Assembly (NCBI GenBank): GCA_016286665.1
Contig: JAEETX010000003.1
Coordinates: 1-64,000 of the forward strand
Direction: 5' to 3'
Source: Oscillospiraceae bacterium
GTDB lineage: Bacteria; Bacillota; Clostridia; Oscillospirales; Oscillospiraceae
Length of the DNA stretch: 64,000 nt
Part shown: in pieces, positions 62,017-64,000 of the stretch
Position numbering within the stretch: the first letter of the stretch is position 1
Layout of the letters: each line of letters starts with the position of its first letter
Notes under the pieces: generated by a model
Told to the model about the DNA's origin: nothing
What the model saw: only the letters and a program-made list of their open reading frames with translations
The model's database searches: none
Program-made: the position numbers and the translations under genes

Positions 62017-62090
62017 TGGAGGCGCCACCCGGAATCGGACCGGGGATAAAGGTTTTGCAGACCTCTGCCTTACCTCTTGGCTATGGCGCC
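62017..62090 (-). tRNA. tRNA-Cys (GCA)
   Basis: 74 bases on the minus strand. Acceptor stem GGCGCCA pairs with TGGCGCC, discriminator T then encoded CCA. The anticodon loop reads TCTGCAAAA, with anticodon GCA; the T-arm has GGTCCGATTCC. All arms of the cloverleaf fold. The promoter and terminator flank it, so it is a single-gene unit. Confidence 0.95.
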
Positions 62091-62105
62091 CTATCAGCGG
62101 GGATT

Positions 62106-62134
62106 AGTCTACCATATTCAATCCCTTCGGTCAA
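62106..62134 (-). promoter_or_regulatory. Promoter of tRNA-Cys
   Basis: Minus-strand TTGACC (62129-62134), 17-base spacer, TAGACT (62106-62111), 16 bases before the tRNA 5' end. Confidence 0.75.
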
Positions 62135-62457
62135 GCATAAATTACTGCATCCCGAGAAAAAACTTGAGAACGGATATGATCATCCCCGGACGGAGGCAGC
62201 GGGAGAAGCGGGATGGGAACGGTAGAGAGATCACCCCACCGCTGCTGTCTCGCGGAACGCTCCGTCCGCATATCTGTAATGTACGGTCCTGGAATCGGGA
62301 GAGAATGTAACAAGGAACGTCCAATCCGAAGGAGACAGGCTGTACCAGCGCCTCTCCACGCCGATCCGTTCAAAGAGCTGCCCCGAAGAAGCCCGGTATT
62401 CCTTTTATAACCCTTCTTCCCGGCTGTGCAGCCGGGAAGATTTTTCATCCCACCCCC
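62135..62457 (+). other. Gene-free region with folded core and orphan terminator
   Basis: No CDS is supported. Bases 62195-62270 fold as a long hairpin (CGGACGGAG / CTCCGTCCG outside, GCAGCGG / CCGCTGC inside). Farther on are GGAGA/TCTCC pairs (about 62320-62360) and a perfect plus-strand terminator (62415-62445) with no gene before it. The layout suggests an untranslated transcript, but no good plus-strand promoter is seen and no known RNA family is recognised. Confidence 0.4.
62415..62445 (+). terminator. Orphan intrinsic terminator
   Basis: A stem TCTTCCCGGCTG / CAGCCGGGAAGA (12 bp) followed by TTTTT on the plus strand. The closest plus-strand coding gene upstream ends at 54285, so it must end an RNA from the gene-free region or insulate the SPFH promoter. 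Confidence 0.88.
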
Positions 62458-62492
62458 TTGACAAATCCCAAAAACGATATCATAATGATATC
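62458..62492 (+). promoter_or_regulatory. SPFH operon promoter with 17-bp palindromic operator
   Basis: TTGACA (62458-62463), 17-base spacer, CATAAT (62481-62486). A perfect odd palindrome GATATCATAATGATATC (62476-62492) sits over the -10. Its form (two ATATCAT half sites) is typical of a dimeric repressor site such as GntR/YtrA or PadR types. No such regulator is nearby upstream; the Arc-like product at the end of the operon is a candidate. Confidence 0.8.
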
Positions 62493-62514
62493 AAAATCAT
62501 AGGAGGTGAAAGGG

Positions 62515-63528
62515 ATGGAAGAAATCATTCTGAAAGGGAAGAAGCAGGGGATGCTGGTGCTGATCCTGACCATCCTGCTTTACATCGCGGCCACGGTGGG
62601 CTGCGTGGCCGGGGCGGCCATCGGCGACTGGGGTGTCGCCGTCTCCATCGTCTGCGTGATCTATCTCTGCTTCGGCTGGATCCCCCTCATGGGCCTGCGG
62701 GTATTGAAGCCCCAGGAAGCCCTGGTGCTGACGCTGTTCGGCAAATACAAGGGCACCCTTAAGGAGGCGGGCTTTTATGCGGTCAATCCCTTCTGCGGCG
62801 CGGTGAACCCCGCCTGGAAGACCAGGCTGAACCAGAGCGGCGACGTGGATTCCGGCAGGCCCAGCATGGCGGCTGCTCTGGCGGGCTCCCGCAGTCCCCA
62901 GCAGGACGCGGCCAGCAAGCGCATCTCCCTGAAGATCATGACCCTGAACAACTCCCGGCAGAAGATCAACGACTGCCTGGGCAACCCCGTGGAGATCGGC
63001 ATTGCGGTCATGTGGCGGGTGGTGGACACGGCCAAGGCGGTATTCAACGTGGATAACTACAAGGAATACCTCTCCCTCCAGTGCGACAGCGCCCTGCGGA
63101 ACATCGTTCGGGTCTATCCCTACGACGTGGCCCAGAACGTGGACACCACGGGCGACGGCATCGCCGACGAGGGCTCCCTCCGGGGCAGCAGCGAGGTGGT
63201 GGCCCGGCGCATCCGGGACGAGATCCAGAGCAAGGTCTCCGAGGCCGGCCTGGAGATCATCGAGGCCCGGATCACCTATCTGGCCTATGCCCCCGAGATC
63301 GCCGCGGTCATGCTCCAGCGGCAGCAGGCCTCCGCCATCATCGACGCAAGGAAGATGATCGTGGACGGGGCCGTGGGCATGGTGGAGATGGCACTGGAAC
63401 GCCTCAGCGAGAATAAGACCGTGGAGCTGGACGAGGAGCGGAAGGCCGCCATGGTCTCCAATCTCCTGGTGGTCCTCTGCGGCAACCACGACGCCCAGCC
63501 GGTGGTCAATTCCGGCAGCCTGTACTGA
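62515..63528 (+). CDS. SPFH/Band 7 family membrane protein
   Basis: A 337-residue protein with two N-terminal transmembrane helices (about 12-32 and 38-55) and a cytoplasmic SPFH domain (about 60-240; LKPQEALVLTLFGKYKGTLKEAGFY, NPVEIGIAVMWRVVDTAKAVF, VSEAGLEIIEARITYLAYAPEIA), followed by a coiled-coil (QRQQASAIIDARKMIVDG). SPFH proteins organise membrane microdomains. The start at 62515 has AGGAGGTGA upstream; the in-frame ATG at 62506 is too close. It heads an operon with an SdpI-like and an Arc-like gene. Confidence 0.9.
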   Translation: MEEIILKGKKQGMLVLILTILLYIAATVGCVAGAAIGDWGVAVSIVCVIYLCFGWIPLMGLRVLKPQEALVLTLFGKYKGTLKEAGFYAVNPFCGAVNPAWKTRLNQSGDVDSGRPSMAAALAGSRSPQQDAASKRISLKIMTLNNSRQKINDCLGNPVEIGIAVMWRVVDTAKAVFNVDNYKEYLSLQCDSALRNIVRVYPYDVAQNVDTTGDGIADEGSLRGSSEVVARRIRDEIQSKVSEAGLEIIEARITYLAYAPEIAAVMLQRQQASAIIDARKMIVDGAVGMVEMALERLSENKTVELDEERKAAMVSNLLVVLCGNHDAQPVVNSGSLY

Positions 63529-63532
63529 GAAC

Positions 63533-63895
63533 ATGGGCTGGTTCTGGTGGTACATGCTGGCTATGACGCTGCTGATCCCCCTGATCATGCTCATCTTCGG
63601 CCTCCGCTGGTGGCGTTTCCGGATCCCGCCCTACGGCGGCTCCTCCGGCTACCGCACCCGGCGGAGCCTTGCCAGTCCCGCGGCCTGGGATTTTGCCCAC
63701 GGTTACTTCGGCCGGCTCTGGGCGATCCTGGGCGCAGCGCTTCTGCCCCTCAGCGCGGCTGCGATGCTGCCTTGTCGGAACGGGGGATCGGAGCGGGTCG
63801 GCTGGTGGGGCGCCGGCGTCTGCCTGGTACAGAGCGTGGGGATGCTGGCGCCGGTGATCGCAACGGAAATCGCCCTGCGGCGGAGGGGAGGTTAG
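63533..63895 (+). CDS. SdpI-like small membrane protein
   Basis: A 120-residue protein with three hydrophobic segments (about 5-22, 58-78, 90-112). The middle part YRTRRSLASPAAWDFAHGYFG matches the conserved cytoplasmic 'YRTxxSxxNxxxWxxAN' region of SdpI/YhfL immunity-type proteins. SdpI gives immunity to the SdpC toxin in Bacillus; most family members have no known role. It starts 4 bases after the SPFH stop. Confidence 0.75.
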   Translation: MGWFWWYMLAMTLLIPLIMLIFGLRWWRFRIPPYGGSSGYRTRRSLASPAAWDFAHGYFGRLWAILGAALLPLSAAAMLPCRNGGSERVGWWGAGVCLVQSVGMLAPVIATEIALRRRGG

Positions 63896-63898
63896 GCC

Positions 63899-64000
63899 AT
63901 GGGCAGCGACAATCAGAAAAAGCAGGTCCCGCTGCGGCTCTCGCCCAAGCTCTATGACGCCATCGCCGCCTGGGCGGAGGACGACTTCCGCTCGGTGAAC
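63899..64000 (+). CDS. Arc/ribbon-helix-helix-like protein, 3' end outside window
   Basis: The first 34 residues are visible. NQKKQVPLRLSPKLYDAIAAWAEDDFRSVN fits the ribbon (QVPLRLS) and first helix of Arc/MetJ-fold proteins that bind DNA as dimers. The ATG at 63899 has GGAGGGGAGG upstream. It is 3 bases after the SdpI-like gene, so it is the third gene of the operon and a candidate for its repressor at 62476-62492. Confidence 0.72.
   Translation, partial: MGSDNQKKQVPLRLSPKLYDAIAAWAEDDFRSVN

Noticed and set aside
61827..62225. Open frames across the tRNA-Cys gene
   Set aside because: They run through the tRNA and its terminator; no ribosome site.

Overview
The window reads as a GC-rich chromosome segment from a clostridial Firmicute. 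The evidence is strong AGGAGG-type ribosome sites, many TTGACA-N17-TATAAT promoters, short HisG with HisZ, a YerC/TrpR-like regulator, SpoVB-like and SleB-like proteins, S-layer homology (SLH) proteins and HU. An Oscillospiraceae-like gut anaerobe would fit (inference; no rRNA is present). There is no phage, plasmid or CRISPR signature. Mobile DNA is limited to one small fold-back, MITE-like element.

Layout. 1-2.4 kb: end of an unknown gene and a lipoprotein with an internal duplication. 2.4-3.5 kb: a URO-D-type methyltransferase-like protein. 3.6-11.8 kb: a complete ten-gene histidine operon, hisZ-G-D-C-B-H-A-F-IE-J, all on the minus strand with overlapping ends. 12-13.7 kb: a GH63/MGH1-like glycosidase. 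14.1-19.6 kb: flippase, polA, rimI, tsaD. 19.8-21.7 kb: two sugar-type ABC permeases without partners. 21.7-25.2 kb: acetyltransferase, serine acetyltransferase and an old-yellow-enzyme-type reductase. 25.3-27.8 kb: HU, a DUF2148 ferredoxin-like protein, a YegP-like protein and a membrane XRE regulator. 27.9-31.3 kb: a three-gene redox cluster (AMP-dependent ligase, 63-aa CxxC protein, FAD/Fe-S oxidoreductase). 31.5 kb: yerC. 32-37.7 kb: branched-chain amino acid ABC transporter livKHMGF plus a cupin gene. 37.9-39.9 kb: GntR regulator and gap. 40.2-44.3 kb: XRE-TPR regulator and two MutS-like ATPases. 44.4-45.6 kb: metA with a methionine-rich leader peptide and attenuator. 45.6-52.5 kb: DUF3810, SleB-like, aldo/keto reductase, SLOG, WYL, hydroxyacid dehydrogenase and SDR genes. 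52.6-61 kb: C39-like protein, fold-back element, a cupin-like protein and two large paralogous SLH/cysteine-peptidase-like surface proteins. 61-64 kb: ThpR, tRNA-Cys, an SPFH gene, an SdpI-like gene and the start of an Arc-like gene.

How the parts connect. The most informative signals are regulatory. The his promoter and the yerC promoter carry matching CA|TG-centred operators over the -10 box, which supports YerC acting as a histidine repressor (HisR) that also controls itself. metA is preceded by a consensus promoter, a 29-codon ORF with eight Met codons, and an intrinsic terminator whose stem and loop can pair with leader sequence; this is the layout of ribosome-mediated methionine attenuation. 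The SLH locus looks like a local duplication: both SLH genes keep the same promoter and N-terminal 620 or so residues, and a fragment of the cupin-like gene lies beside the second copy.
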